A stretch of DNA of 64,000 nucleotides, taken from positions 1 to 64,000 of the forward strand of contig JAUNIB010000007.1 in the NCBI GenBank assembly GCA_030523645.1, written 5' to 3'. The translations under genes were made by a program, and so were the position numbers. The notes beneath the pieces were generated by a model that searched no databases, was not told the DNA's origin, and saw nothing but the letters and a program-made list of their open reading frames with translations. The stretch comes from Selenomonadaceae bacterium. Lineage in GTDB: Bacteria > Bacillota > Negativicutes > Selenomonadales > Selenomonadaceae. How positions within the stretch are numbered: the first letter of the stretch is position 1; each line of letters begins with the position of its first letter. Of the stretch, positions 52,500 to 61,195 are shown one piece after another.

Positions 52500-53498
52500 G
52501 TGATTGAACGCAGAACCGATGCCCTCCTGGCAGTAGTAGGGCTTGTATTATTCGCAATCATCTACGGTCTGATTGAAGCAGATGTAATCGGCCCCTTCTG
52601 GAAACTCAATATCATCATCATCTGCATCAATGTCATCATGTCCGTGAGCCTGAATCTTATTAACGGCTACACCGGACAGTTCTCTCTCGGTCATGCCGGT
52701 TTTATGGCCGTTGGTGCTTATGTTTCCGTCGTCCTCACGGCGAAGCTGCACCTGCCCTTTGCCGTAGCAATTCTCGTGGCTGCCGTGGCGGCCGGATTTG
52801 TCGGCTTCCTTATCGGTATACCGACGCTGCGGCTCAACGGTGACTATCTGGCAATCGCTACGCTGGGTCTCTGCGAAATTATCCGCATCGTCATTATGAA
52901 CATCAATTATGTCGGCGGTGCCGCAGGCTTCACCGGCATACCGCACCATACGACATTTACATGGGCATTCCTGGTCATGCTGGCCACCCTGTTCTTCGTC
53001 AAGAATTTTGTAAACTCTGCCCACGGCCGTGCCTGTATCGCAATCCGTGAGAACGAGATTGCCGCAGAGGCAATGGGCGTAAAGATTGTAAATTACAAAG
53101 TGCTGGCCTTCACTCTCGGCGCTGCCTTTGCCGGTGTTGCCGGTGCATTGTTTGCCCACAGCTTCTACATCCTCATGCCCGGTACCTTCAGCTTCCTCCA
53201 GTCCTTCAATTACCTCATCATGGTAGTTCTCGGCGGTCTTGGCTCCATTACCGGTTCCATTGCCGGTGCTTTCGTAGTTACCGGTATCTCCGCTGCCCTT
53301 GCCGGTGTGCCGGAGTTCCGCATGATTATCTACTCCATCATCCTCATTCTTCTGATGTTCTATCGTCCGCAGGGTCTCTTTGGCTATGTGGAGATTACGA
53401 ACCTGCCGATCTTCCGGTATCTGAAGAATATGTCCCCCGAAGCAAAGCGTGCAATGGGTATCGATGGGGAGGACAAAGGTAAAGGAGGCGAGGCATAA
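52500..53498 (+). CDS. livM: branched-chain amino acid ABC transporter permease LivM
   Basis: Permease of 332 residues with about nine hydrophobic segments; NLINGYTGQFSLGHAGFMAVGAY near 50 and LGGLGSITGSIAGAF near 248 are typical of LivM. Start is GTG at 52500, supported by GAGGTG six bases upstream. Ends TAATG, overlapping livG. The charged C-terminal tail is cytoplasmic. Confidence 0.93.
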   Translation: MIERRTDALLAVVGLVLFAIIYGLIEADVIGPFWKLNIIIICINVIMSVSLNLINGYTGQFSLGHAGFMAVGAYVSVVLTAKLHLPFAVAILVAAVAAGFVGFLIGIPTLRLNGDYLAIATLGLCEIIRIVIMNINYVGGAAGFTGIPHHTTFTWAFLVMLATLFFVKNFVNSAHGRACIAIRENEIAAEAMGVKIVNYKVLAFTLGAAFAGVAGALFAHSFYILMPGTFSFLQSFNYLIMVVLGGLGSITGSIAGAFVVTGISAALAGVPEFRMIIYSIILILLMFYRPQGLFGYVEITNLPIFRYLKNMSPEAKRAMGIDGEDKGKGGEA

Positions 53499-54268
53499 TG
53501 GCAGAATCAATTTTGAAATGCAGCAATGTCTCAATCGTCTTTGGCGGCCTCACTGCTGTTGATGACTTCAATATGTATATAAACGATGGGGAACTCATCG
53601 GCCTCATCGGCCCAAACGGTGCCGGAAAAACTACAGCCTTCAACCTGCTGACCGGCGTATATGCGCCCACCAGCGGAAAGATTGAATTCTGCGGTGAGAA
53701 TGTTACCGGCATGAAGCCCTCCGAGATAACAGCCCGCGGTATGGCCCGTACCTTCCAGAACATCCGCCTGTTCTCCGAGCTCTCCGTATTGGACAATGTA
53801 AAAATCGCCTTCCATAAGCATATCCGCTACAATCTGCTGGAAGCAGCTCTGCGTATCGGCCGCTACATGGAAGATGAAATAAGGACGGATATCGAGGCAC
53901 ACAAGCTGCTGAAGATATTCGGTCTTGATGAACTGGCTAATGAAACGGCGAAAAATCTTCCTTACGGTGCCCAGCGTCGTCTGGAGATTGCCCGCGCTCT
54001 GGCTACTGGGCCGAAGCTCCTGCTGCTGGATGAGCCGGCTGCCGGTATGAATCCGCAGGAAACACAGGACCTGATGAATCTTATTGCTTGGCTGCGGAAG
54101 GAATTCAAGATTACCATTCTCCTTATCGAGCATGATATGAGTCTTGTAATGGGAATCTGCGAGCGTATCTATGTGCTTGAGTACGGCAAGACCATCGCCA
54201 TGGGCGGACCGGCTGAAATTCAGAGGAATCCCCATGTCATCAGAGCATATCTTGGAGGTGACGACTGA
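53498..54268 (+). CDS. livG: branched-chain amino acid ABC transporter ATPase LivG
   Basis: ATPase of 256 residues. Walker A GPNGAGKTTAFNLL near 36, signature LPYGAQRRLEIARAL near 150 (YGAQQR-type as in LivG), Walker B LLLLDEPAAGMNP near 170, H-loop IEHDMS near 210. AAGGAGG lies in the end of livM. Overlaps livM and livF by one base each. Confidence 0.95.
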   Translation: MAESILKCSNVSIVFGGLTAVDDFNMYINDGELIGLIGPNGAGKTTAFNLLTGVYAPTSGKIEFCGENVTGMKPSEITARGMARTFQNIRLFSELSVLDNVKIAFHKHIRYNLLEAALRIGRYMEDEIRTDIEAHKLLKIFGLDELANETAKNLPYGAQRRLEIARALATGPKLLLLDEPAAGMNPQETQDLMNLIAWLRKEFKITILLIEHDMSLVMGICERIYVLEYGKTIAMGGPAEIQRNPHVIRAYLGGDD

Positions 54269-54981
54269 TGGCCGCTATGCTGGAAATGAAGGATGTAAAT
54301 GTCTTTTACGGCAACATCCATGCAATACAGGATGTCAATCTCACTGTTAATCAGGGAGAGGTTGTTACCCTTATCGGAGCCAACGGCGCCGGAAAGTCGA
54401 CTACCCTGAGAACAATATCCGGACTGCTGAAGCCCAAGAGCGGTGAAATAACCTTCGAGGGACAGGCAATCGGCGGACGGCCGGCGCAGGAAATCGTCAA
54501 GGCCGGTATCAGTCAGGTACCGGAGGGCCGTCGTATATTTGCAAACATGACAGTTCTGGAAAATCTGGAGCTGGGTGCATATACAAGAACCGACAAGGAC
54601 GGTATTGCCGCCGACATGGAAGTAATATTTGGCCGCTTCCCCCGTCTGAAGGAGCGTCTCCAGCAGGAGGCGGGTACCCTTTCCGGCGGCGAGCAGCAGA
54701 TGCTGGCTATGGGCAGAGCGCTCATGAGCCGTCCGAAGCTCCTGCTGCTGGATGAGCCCTCCATGGGTCTTGCGCCTATCCTTATAAAGGAAATATTCTC
54801 CATTATTTCTGATATTAATGCTGCCGGTACCACTATCCTGCTGGTAGAGCAGAATGCAAACATGGCTTTGAAGGTTGCCCATCGGGCTTATGTACTGGAG
54901 ACGGGCCGTATTACCATTTCCGGTGATGCCGATGAGCTGGCCTCCAGTGAAGCTATCCGCAAAGCATATCTTGGCGGCTGA
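54268..54981 (+). CDS. livF: branched-chain amino acid ABC transporter ATPase LivF
   Basis: ATPase of 237 residues. Walker A GANGAGKSTTLRTISG near 37, LSGGEQQMLAMGRAL signature near 137, LLLLDEPSMGLAP near 157, LVEQNA near 190. One base overlap with livG (TGATG), GGAGG upstream. Last gene of the importer; no clear terminator follows before the tRNA promoter. Confidence 0.95.
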   Translation: MAAMLEMKDVNVFYGNIHAIQDVNLTVNQGEVVTLIGANGAGKSTTLRTISGLLKPKSGEITFEGQAIGGRPAQEIVKAGISQVPEGRRIFANMTVLENLELGAYTRTDKDGIAADMEVIFGRFPRLKERLQQEAGTLSGGEQQMLAMGRALMSRPKLLLLDEPSMGLAPILIKEIFSIISDINAAGTTILLVEQNANMALKVAHRAYVLETGRITISGDADELASSEAIRKAYLGG

Positions 54982-55023
54982 GGAAAATTTTTCAGAAAAT
55001 TTCAATTTTTTTCAAAATACCCC

Positions 55024-55052
55024 TTTACAAATAAAATCCGTTATGGTAATAT
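55024..55052 (+). promoter_or_regulatory. promoter of the tRNA cluster
   Basis: TTTACA (55024-55029), a 17-bp spacer and TAATAT (55047-55052), 39 bases before the first tRNA. Confidence 0.6.
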
Positions 55053-55090
55053 CTGTATCTGTCAGTCGGACATGACGACAGACAAGACAT

Positions 55091-55166
<76 letters not shown>

Positions 55167-55203
55167 AGATATAAACAGCATCGGTCAGCTGTTTGTATAT
55201 AGT

Positions 55204-55289
<86 letters not shown>

Positions 55290-55293
55290 TTAT

Positions 55294-55369
55294 GCTGATG
55301 TAGCTCAGTCGGTAGAGCGTATCCTTGGTAAGGATAAGGTCACCAGTTCAATTCTGGTCATCAGCTCCA
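55294..55369 (+). tRNA. tRNA-Thr (GGU)
   Basis: 76 nt. Acceptor GCTGATG/CATCAGC, anticodon loop TTGGTAA, encoded CCA. Confidence 0.95.
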
Positions 55370-55376
55370 TTTTTTT

Positions 55377-55453
55377 GGCGGCGTAGCTCAGCTGGCTAGA
55401 GCATTCGGTTCATACCCGGAGTGTCAAGAGTTCGAATCTCCTCGCCGCCACCA
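55377..55453 (+). tRNA. tRNA-Met (CAU), elongator
   Basis: 77 nt. Acceptor GGCGGCG/CGCCGCC, loop TTCATAC with anticodon CAT. A paired first base (G1-C72) separates it from the initiator. A tRNA-Ile with lysidine-modified CAU cannot be fully excluded by sequence alone. Confidence 0.88.
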
Positions 55454-55460
55454 TTTGTAA

Positions 55461-55492
55461 AAAACCCCTTTCAAAGGGGTTTTCTTTATGTC
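55461..55492 (+). terminator. terminator of the tRNA cluster
   Basis: AAAACCCCTTT / AAAGGGGTTTT hairpin with T-rich tail. Confidence 0.88.
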
Positions 55493-55577
55493 ATAAAGCA
55501 GAATCATCAATGAGCTTGCTCAACCTCATTGATGGCGTGCTCCTCTCTAACAGCCGCAAAAAATTTGCGGCCGTTAT

Positions 55578-55606
55578 TGACATGCTTTAATGATTATGAT
55601 AGATTA
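55578..55606 (+). promoter_or_regulatory. promoter of rpmG-secE-nusG
   Basis: TTGACA, a 17-bp spacer and TAGATT. Upstream, two hairpins (CATCAATGAG/CTCATTGATG and AACAGCCGCAAA/TTTGCGGCCGTT) occupy 55507-55578 without T-runs. Confidence 0.6.
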
Positions 55607-55666
55607 TATAGTGCCGTTTTGCCCCTGTGACAAATGGCTGAATCTGAGAAGAAGGAGTGTATCGGC

Positions 55667-55816
55667 ATGCGCACTAACATCACGTTGGCTTGCTCTGAGT
55701 GCAAGAACCGCAACTACCGCACCAACAAGAACAAGAAGAACGATCCTGATCGTATCGAGCTCACTAAGTATTGCAAGTTCTGCAAGAAGCATACGGCCCA
55801 CAAGGAAACGAAGTGA
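55667..55816 (+). CDS. rpmG: 50S ribosomal protein L33
   Basis: Protein of 49 residues with two zinc-type Cys pairs (CSEC near 9-12, CKFC near 36-39), the cysteine-containing form. AAGGAG, 9 bases before ATG 55667, fixes the start; a longer frame from 55634 is rejected. rpmG-secE-nusG is a conserved Firmicutes order. Confidence 0.95.
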   Translation: MRTNITLACSECKNRNYRTNKNKKNDPDRIELTKYCKFCKKHTAHKETK

Positions 55817-55849
55817 TTCCGGCGCGTCGGTTGCGGGGATGTGAACGAT

Positions 55850-56089
55850 ATGGCAGAAGATAAAGCGAAAGCAAACGCTAAAGCAGCAGTTCCTACGTCT
55901 TCGTCCGGTTTCAACCCCATCACATTTATGGGCGAGGTAAACACCGAGATGAAAAAGGTATCCTGGCCAAACCGCCGGGAGCTTGTGTCCTACACTCTTG
56001 TTGTAGGGCTGGCTACCTTTATCGTCTGTGTTCTGGTGTGGGCCTGTGACGCATTTTTCGCGTGCCTTTTTGAGCTTTTGTTGAAATAG
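55850..56089 (+). CDS. secE: preprotein translocase subunit SecE
   Basis: Protein of 79 residues with a low-complexity N-terminus, the SecE motif EMKKVSWPNRRELVSYTLVV (32-51) and a single membrane helix near 46-70. It stabilises SecY in the translocon. ATG 55850 is preferred to GTG 55841, which lies only three bases from the GGGG that would serve as its binding site. Confidence 0.93.
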   Translation: MAEDKAKANAKAAVPTSSSGFNPITFMGEVNTEMKKVSWPNRRELVSYTLVVGLATFIVCVLVWACDAFFACLFELLLK

Positions 56090-56130
56090 CGCGGGGAGGT
56101 GTGGGGATGCCGGTCATCCCCGGATAGATC

Positions 56131-56733
56131 ATGGAACAAGAAAAAGATTTGGAAGTCAAAGAAGCAGCGGCAGCTCACATGGATGATTGTGAGCCCGAGA
56201 ACGAGCGTCATTGGTATGTAATTCATACTGCTACCGGTTACGAGAACAAGGTCAAGAACGACCTTGAGCGCAAGGTTCGCTCCATGGGCCTTGAAGCACA
56301 GATTTTCAATGTAATCGTGCCGCTGGAAAAGGAAATCGTCATCAGGAACGGCAAAGAGCATACAGTAGAGCGCAAGCTCTTCCCAGGCTATGTTCTGGTA
56401 GAGATGCTCATGAACGGCTTTTCCTGGTATGTCGTCCGCAATACCCCGGGCGTTACCCGCTTCGTAGGACCCGACGGCACCAAGCCGAGTCCTTTGACAA
56501 GGTCCGAGGTAGAAAGCATATTAAAGGCAACTCAGGCAGAAGCCAAAGTCACCTTTGATATACAGGTAACGGAAGGCGAAGGCGTTCGCGTCATCAAAGG
56601 CTCGTATGAAAACTATACGGGCACCGTGGTGGCTATCGACCGTGAGAATGGCCGCGTTACCATCGTCACCCAGGTAATGGATGGCAGGGATGTCCGGGTA
56701 GAACTGGGCGTCGATGAAATAGAGGCTCTCTGA
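56131..56733 (+). CDS. nusG: transcription termination/antitermination protein NusG
   Basis: Protein of 200 residues: NGN domain (WYVIHTATGYENKVKNDLERK near 24, FPGYVLVEM near 81) and KOW domain (GEGVRVIKGSYENYTGTV near 149). The first 20 residues are an acidic extension. It couples RNA polymerase to ribosome or Rho. Ribosome binding site weak. Confidence 0.95.
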   Translation: MEQEKDLEVKEAAAAHMDDCEPENERHWYVIHTATGYENKVKNDLERKVRSMGLEAQIFNVIVPLEKEIVIRNGKEHTVERKLFPGYVLVEMLMNGFSWYVVRNTPGVTRFVGPDGTKPSPLTRSEVESILKATQAEAKVTFDIQVTEGEGVRVIKGSYENYTGTVVAIDRENGRVTIVTQVMDGRDVRVELGVDEIEAL

Positions 56734-56772
56734 TAAAAGGGAAGCTTCAGTACCCAAGGAGGTGAAATTAGA

Positions 56773-57201
56773 ATGGCAGCAAAGAAGGTTACTAAAGTTG
56801 TAAAACTGCAGGTCCTGGCAGGCAAGGCTACTCCGGCTCCTCCGGTAGGTCCGGCTCTGGGTCAGGCTGGTGTCAACATCATGGAGTTTGTTAAGCAGTT
56901 CAATGACCGCACAGCTCAGCAGGTTGGCCTCGTCATCCCGGTAGTTATTTCTGTCTATGAAGACCGTTCCTTCACTTTCATCACCAAGACTCCGCCGGCA
57001 CCGGTCCTCCTGAAGAAGGCCGCTGGTATCGAGACTGCCTCCGGTGAACCCAACAAGAAGAAGGTTGCAAAACTGCCCCGTGCAAAGGCAAAGGAAATTG
57101 CCGAGCTCAAGATGCCGGATCTCAACGCATCCGATATCGAAGCCGCTACCCGCATGATCGAGGGTACCGCACGCAGCATGGGCATCGACATCGTCGACTA
57201 A
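56773..57201 (+). CDS. rplK: 50S ribosomal protein L11
   Basis: Protein of 142 residues, full length: [20 protein letters not shown] near 9 and the RNA-binding C-domain ending [19 protein letters not shown] precedes the ATG. It contacts the GTPase-associated centre of 23S rRNA. Confidence 0.97.
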   Translation: MAAKKVTKVVKLQVLAGKATPAPPVGPALGQAGVNIMEFVKQFNDRTAQQVGLVIPVVISVYEDRSFTFITKTPPAPVLLKKAAGIETASGEPNKKKVAKLPRAKAKEIAELKMPDLNASDIEAATRMIEGTARSMGIDIVD

Positions 57202-57263
57202 GATGGAGTCGAATGTCGTGGGAGGGAAATCCCGTTTGACCACGAAAGGAGAAACACAAACAA

Positions 57264-57950
57264 ATGGCAAAACACGGTAAGAAGTACCAGGACGCCGCAA
57301 AGCTCATCGAGGAAGGCAAGGCTTATGCTCCTGCCGAAGCTATGGAGCTTGTAAAGAAGACTGCGACGGCTAAGTTCGATGAGACCATCGAGCTCCATGT
57401 TCGTCTCGGCGTCGATCCGAAGTATGCTGATCAGCAGGTCCGTGGCGCAGTTGTACTGCCCAATGGCACCGGCAAGACCAAGCGAGTTCTCGTCTTTGCA
57501 AAGGGCGACAAGGTTGCCGAAGCAGAGGCTGCAGGTGCTGACTATGTAGGCGCTGAAGAGCTCGTAACCAAGATTCAGGGTGGTTGGTTCGATTTTGATG
57601 TGGCTGTAGCTACTCCCAACATGATGGGCGTTGTCGGCCGCCTCGGTAAGGTTCTCGGTCCTCGCGGCCTGATGCCGAACCCGAAGCTGGGCACTGTCAC
57701 CATGGACCTCACTAAGGCCATCGCTGAAATCAAAGCCGGTAAGGTCGAGTACCGTACCGACAAGCAGGGTAATGTCCATGTTCCTATCGGTAAGGCTTCC
57801 TTCGAGGGCGAGAAGCTCCTCCAGAACTACCAGACCATCATGGATACCCTTATTAAGGCTAAACCTGTAGCTGCAAAGGGACAGTATGTAAAGAGCGTAA
57901 CCGTGGTTTCCACCATGGGCCCGGCTGTCGATGTAGCTGCTCAGGGCTGA
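57264..57950 (+). CDS. rplA: 50S ribosomal protein L1
   Basis: Protein of 228 residues forming the L1 stalk; [15 protein letters not shown] near 130 is the L1 signature. GAAAGGAG precedes the ATG. The 62-base gap after rplK could hold an L1-binding control site, but I could not confirm one. Confidence 0.97.
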   Translation: MAKHGKKYQDAAKLIEEGKAYAPAEAMELVKKTATAKFDETIELHVRLGVDPKYADQQVRGAVVLPNGTGKTKRVLVFAKGDKVAEAEAAGADYVGAEELVTKIQGGWFDFDVAVATPNMMGVVGRLGKVLGPRGLMPNPKLGTVTMDLTKAIAEIKAGKVEYRTDKQGNVHVPIGKASFEGEKLLQNYQTIMDTLIKAKPVAAKGQYVKSVTVVSTMGPAVDVAAQG

Positions 57951-57957
57951 TAAAACG

Positions 57958-58107
57958 GCCTTCACTAATTTTGCAAATAGCATAGGTTCGCGGCTGTAGA
58001 CAGCTGGCATGCAGAAGCATTTAATGGGTTTATCCCACCCGCCGAGGTCGGAACGCCTGTCAAGATAAATTGACGGCCTCCGACATACAGTCGGAGGCCG
58101 TTTTCTA
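57958..58107 (+). ncRNA. L10 leader of rplJL
   Basis: Between rplA and rplJ a structured leader (GCTGTAGACAGCTGG.. AATGGGTTTATCCCACC.. GAGGTCGGAACGCCTGTC) ends in a terminator ACGGCCTCCGAC / GTCGGAGGCCGT with TTTTCT (58072-58106). Position and layout match the L10 leader at which the L10-L7/L12 complex represses its own operon. Confidence 0.85.
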
Positions 58108-58133
58108 CGAATTTGTCGAGAGGAGGTGTTTTC

Positions 58134-58682
58134 ATGGGAGTAACGAAAGAGAAAGAACTCAAAGTTGCCGCTCTCAAGGAAGCGATGACTACTGCACAGG
58201 GTGTAGTTTTCACGACGTACAAGGGGCTGACGGTGCTCGAGGACACTCAGCTGCGTCGCGAGCTTCGCGCTGCCGGCGTCACCTACAAGGTTGTTAAAAA
58301 TACGCTGACTGCTATCGCAGCCAAGGAGGCAGGTCTTGACGACCTCACTCCGAGCCTCAATGGCACTACCGCTATGGCATACTCTCTTACTGATGCTGTA
58401 GCTCCGGCCAAGGTTATTTCTGAGTTCGTCAAGAAGAACAAGCTGGACAAGGACGAGAAGCTCGTCGTTAAGGCTGGTATCGTTGATGGTACCGTAATCG
58501 ATGCAAAGGGTGTTGCTGCTCTGGCAGATCTGCCGAGCCGCGAGGTCCTCATCGCAAAGCTGCTCGGTTCTATGCAGGCTCCGATCAGCGGAACTGTCAG
58601 CTGCCTGTCCGGCATTATCCGCAACGCCGTCTATGTGCTTGAGGCTATCCGCAAGCAGAAGGAAGGTCAGGGCGCTGCCTAA
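58134..58682 (+). CDS. rplJ: 50S ribosomal protein L10
   Basis: Protein of 182 residues that anchors L7/L12. MGVTKEKELKVAALKEAMTT start, YKGLTV near 31, KNTLTAIAAKEAG near 54. GAGGAGGTG precedes ATG 58134; a TTG seven codons upstream overlaps it and is rejected. Confidence 0.95.
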   Translation: MGVTKEKELKVAALKEAMTTAQGVVFTTYKGLTVLEDTQLRRELRAAGVTYKVVKNTLTAIAAKEAGLDDLTPSLNGTTAMAYSLTDAVAPAKVISEFVKKNKLDKDEKLVVKAGIVDGTVIDAKGVAALADLPSREVLIAKLLGSMQAPISGTVSCLSGIIRNAVYVLEAIRKQKEGQGAA

Positions 58683-58744
58683 TATGAGGCGACAGATTGT
58701 CGCATAGATTTTAAGAAAAACAAAACTTTATGGAGGGTTTTACA

Positions 58745-59113
58745 ATGACTAAAGAAGAATTCATTTCTGCTGTTGAAAGCATGACTGTTCTTGAGCTTGC
58801 TGAGCTCGTTAAGGCTATGGAAGAGAAGTTCGGCGTTAGCGCTGCTGCTCCGGTTGCTGTTGCTGCCGCTGCTGCTCCGGCTGCTGCTGCTGAAGAAGAG
58901 AAGACCGAGTTCGACGTAATCCTTGCCAACGCTGGCGCTCAGAAGATTGGCGTTATCAAGGTTGTTCGCGAGATCACCGGTCTCGGCCTGAAGGAAGCTA
59001 AGGCTCTCGTTGATGGCGCTCCGGCTCCGGTTAAGGAGAAGGTTGCCAAGGCTGATGCTGAAGCTATGAAGGCTAAGCTCGAAGAGGCCGGCGCTACTGT
59101 TGAGGTTAAGTAA
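58745..59113 (+). CDS. rplL: 50S ribosomal protein L7/L12
   Basis: Protein of 122 residues: dimerising N-domain, Ala-rich hinge near 36-52, and a C-domain with [20 protein letters not shown] that recruits translation factors. GGAGG precedes ATG 58745. A terminator follows and rpoB does not, unlike the usual rplJL-rpoBC order. Confidence 0.97.
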   Translation: MTKEEFISAVESMTVLELAELVKAMEEKFGVSAAAPVAVAAAAAPAAAAEEEKTEFDVILANAGAQKIGVIKVVREITGLGLKEAKALVDGAPAPVKEKVAKADAEAMKAKLEEAGATVEVK

Positions 59114-59162
59114 TTTAATTACTCAACATTTTTACCACGATTCCAAAAACACAGCAAAAATT

Positions 59163-59196
59163 TCCCGGTACATTACTTATGTACCGGGATTTTTTA
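59163..59196 (+). terminator. terminator of the rplKAJL unit
   Basis: TCCCGGTACAT / ATGTACCGGGA hairpin followed by TTTTTT. Confidence 0.92.
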
Positions 59197-59225
59197 TTGC
59201 GAAAAGGGTTATTCTGTGGTATGCT
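59197..59225 (+). promoter_or_regulatory. promoter of purC
   Basis: TTGCGA (59197-59202), a 17-bp spacer and TATGCT (59220-59225), starting inside the T-run of the preceding terminator. No purine riboswitch seen. Confidence 0.6.
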
Positions 59226-59274
59226 ATCGTATGCCGTAAGAATATTATGATTTGTAATCTAGGAGGCAATTTTA

Positions 59275-60150
59275 ATGCAGGAATATAAACCCTTTAAGTC
59301 CGGAAAAGTTCGCGAGATGTACGATGCCGGTGATTCCATCATCATGGTAGCCACCAATCGTATTTCCGCTTTTGACCATATTCTGAAGAACAACATCAGA
59401 ACCAAGGGTGCTGTCCTCACTCAGATTTCCAAGTTCTGGTTCGATTTCACCAAGGACATCGTTCCCAATCACATGATTTCCGTTGATACCAAGGATATGC
59501 CGGAGTTCTTCCAGAAGCCTGAGTTCACCGGCAACAGCATGAAGTGCAAGAAGCTCACCATGCTTCCCATGGAGTGCATCGTCCGCGGCTATATCACCGG
59601 CAGCGGCTGGGAAAGCTATCAGAAGACCGGCGAAATCTGCGGCATTAAGCTGCCGGAGGGTCTGAAGGAATCCCAGAAGCTCCCCGAGCCTATCTTCACA
59701 CCCAGCACCAAGGCTGAGATTGGCGACCACGACGAGAATATCTCCGTTGAACAGGGCGCTGAGATGATGGAGAAGCTCTATCCTGGTCACGGCAAGGAAT
59801 ATGCCGAGAAGCTGAAGGAGTATACCCTCGCCATCTACAAGAAGTGCGCTGATTACGCTCTTACCCGCGGTATCATCATTGCCGATACCAAGTTCGAGTT
59901 CGGTCTCGATGAGGATGGCAACATTGTCCTGGGCGACGAGATGATTACTCCGGACTGCTCCCGCTTCTGGCCGCTGGAGGGCTATGAAGCCGGCAAGTCC
60001 CAGCCTTCCTATGACAAGCAGTTCGTCCGTGACTGGCTCTCTGCCAATCCGGCCAGCGACTACTGCCTGCCTATGGAAATCATCGACAAGACCATTCAGA
60101 AGTACCACGAGGCCTATGAGCTTCTCACCGGAAAGAAGTTTGAGGCTTAA
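59275..60150 (+). CDS. purC: SAICAR synthetase
   Basis: Protein of 291 residues, the longer PurC form. Joins aspartate to CAIR in purine synthesis. SGKVREMYDAGDSIIMVATNRISAFD near 8, MECIVRGYITGSGW near 96, IIADTKFEFG near 197 and LGDEMITPDCSRFWP near 216. TAGGAGG precedes the ATG. Stands alone, without other pur genes. Confidence 0.95.
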   Translation: MQEYKPFKSGKVREMYDAGDSIIMVATNRISAFDHILKNNIRTKGAVLTQISKFWFDFTKDIVPNHMISVDTKDMPEFFQKPEFTGNSMKCKKLTMLPMECIVRGYITGSGWESYQKTGEICGIKLPEGLKESQKLPEPIFTPSTKAEIGDHDENISVEQGAEMMEKLYPGHGKEYAEKLKEYTLAIYKKCADYALTRGIIIADTKFEFGLDEDGNIVLGDEMITPDCSRFWPLEGYEAGKSQPSYDKQFVRDWLSANPASDYCLPMEIIDKTIQKYHEAYELLTGKKFEA

Positions 60151-60159
60151 TAAGTAAGA

Positions 60160-60206
60160 AGGAGCTGTGAAAAATGAGTATTCATTTTTCACAGCTCTTA
60201 TTTTAT
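60160..60206 (+). terminator. family-D terminator hairpin after purC
   Basis: GAGCTGTGAAAAATGA / TCATTTTTCACAGCTC with TTATTTTATT tail. Confidence 0.88.
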
Positions 60207-60282
60207 TGTGTCATCATTGGGCTATGTACTAATTCATTCACAGCTTTTTCAAAACGCAGGCAGGAGATACTGAGGTTTGGCT

Positions 60283-61188
60283 ATGGTAAACTTAGATTTG
60301 ATTGCAACCGAGCAGCGCAATGACAGGACGGCAGGAATTGATGAAATGACTACTGCCGAAATGCTTCGGGTGATAAATGAGGAAGATATGGGCGTGCCTC
60401 AGGCCGTGAGCCGGTGTCTCAACGATATTGCTGCCGTAGTGGATGAAGTTACCGCGCGGCTGCGGCAGGGAGGGCACCTCTACTATCTGGGAGCAGGCAC
60501 CTCAGGCCGGCTGGGGATACTGGATGCCTCCGAGTGTCCGCCTACCTTTGGTGTTGAGCCTGATATGGTTGTGGGGCTGATAGCCGGCGGTGACACGGCA
60601 ATCCGCAATGCTGTCGAGGGAGCAGAGGATGATCGGGAGCAGGGGGCTAGAGACTTGCAGGCACACGCTGTCAACGAAAGGGATGCTGTCATCGGCATAG
60701 CCGCCAGCGGACGGACGCCTTATGTCATCGGGGCGCTGGAATATGCCAAGAGCATCGGAGCATATACTGCTGCCGTGACCATGGCACCCGGTGCGGCCAT
60801 TGCGGAGATTGCTCAGCGAGGCATTGTTTGCCCGGTGGGCGGCGAGGTCGTCACCGGCTCCACGCGACTGAAGGCTGGGACGGCCACAAAGCTGATTCTC
60901 AATATGATTTCTACCGGCACAATGATAAAGCTGGGGAAGGTTTACGGAAATCTCATGGTGGATGTCCGGGCAACAAATGAGAAGCTGAAAGCAAGAGCGG
61001 TACGAATTGTAAAGACTGCCACCGGCTGCAGCGATGAAGCGGCAAAAGCAGCGTTGGCGGAGGCCGATGGCCGTGCAAAGAACGCAATACTGATGATTAT
61101 TGCCGGAATAAGCGGAGCAGAAGCCGCAAGGCGTCTGACCGAGGTAAATGGAGTACTGGCGGCAGCAATCAACTGCGGCAAGGAGTGA
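60283..61188 (+). CDS. murQ: N-acetylmuramic acid 6-phosphate etherase
   Basis: SIS-domain lyase of 301 residues splitting MurNAc-6-phosphate to GlcNAc-6-phosphate and lactate in cell-wall recycling. Typical GAGTSGRLGILDASECPPTFG (near 70-90, catalytic Glu in the segment) and STRLKAGTATKLILNMIST near 190. GAGG, 8 bases before ATG 60283, sets the start. Seven bases separate its stop from the mupG start. Confidence 0.95.
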   Translation: MVNLDLIATEQRNDRTAGIDEMTTAEMLRVINEEDMGVPQAVSRCLNDIAAVVDEVTARLRQGGHLYYLGAGTSGRLGILDASECPPTFGVEPDMVVGLIAGGDTAIRNAVEGAEDDREQGARDLQAHAVNERDAVIGIAASGRTPYVIGALEYAKSIGAYTAAVTMAPGAAIAEIAQRGIVCPVGGEVVTGSTRLKAGTATKLILNMISTGTMIKLGKVYGNLMVDVRATNEKLKARAVRIVKTATGCSDEAAKAALAEADGRAKNAILMIIAGISGAEAARRLTEVNGVLAAAINCGKE

Positions 61189-61195
61189 TGGCACT

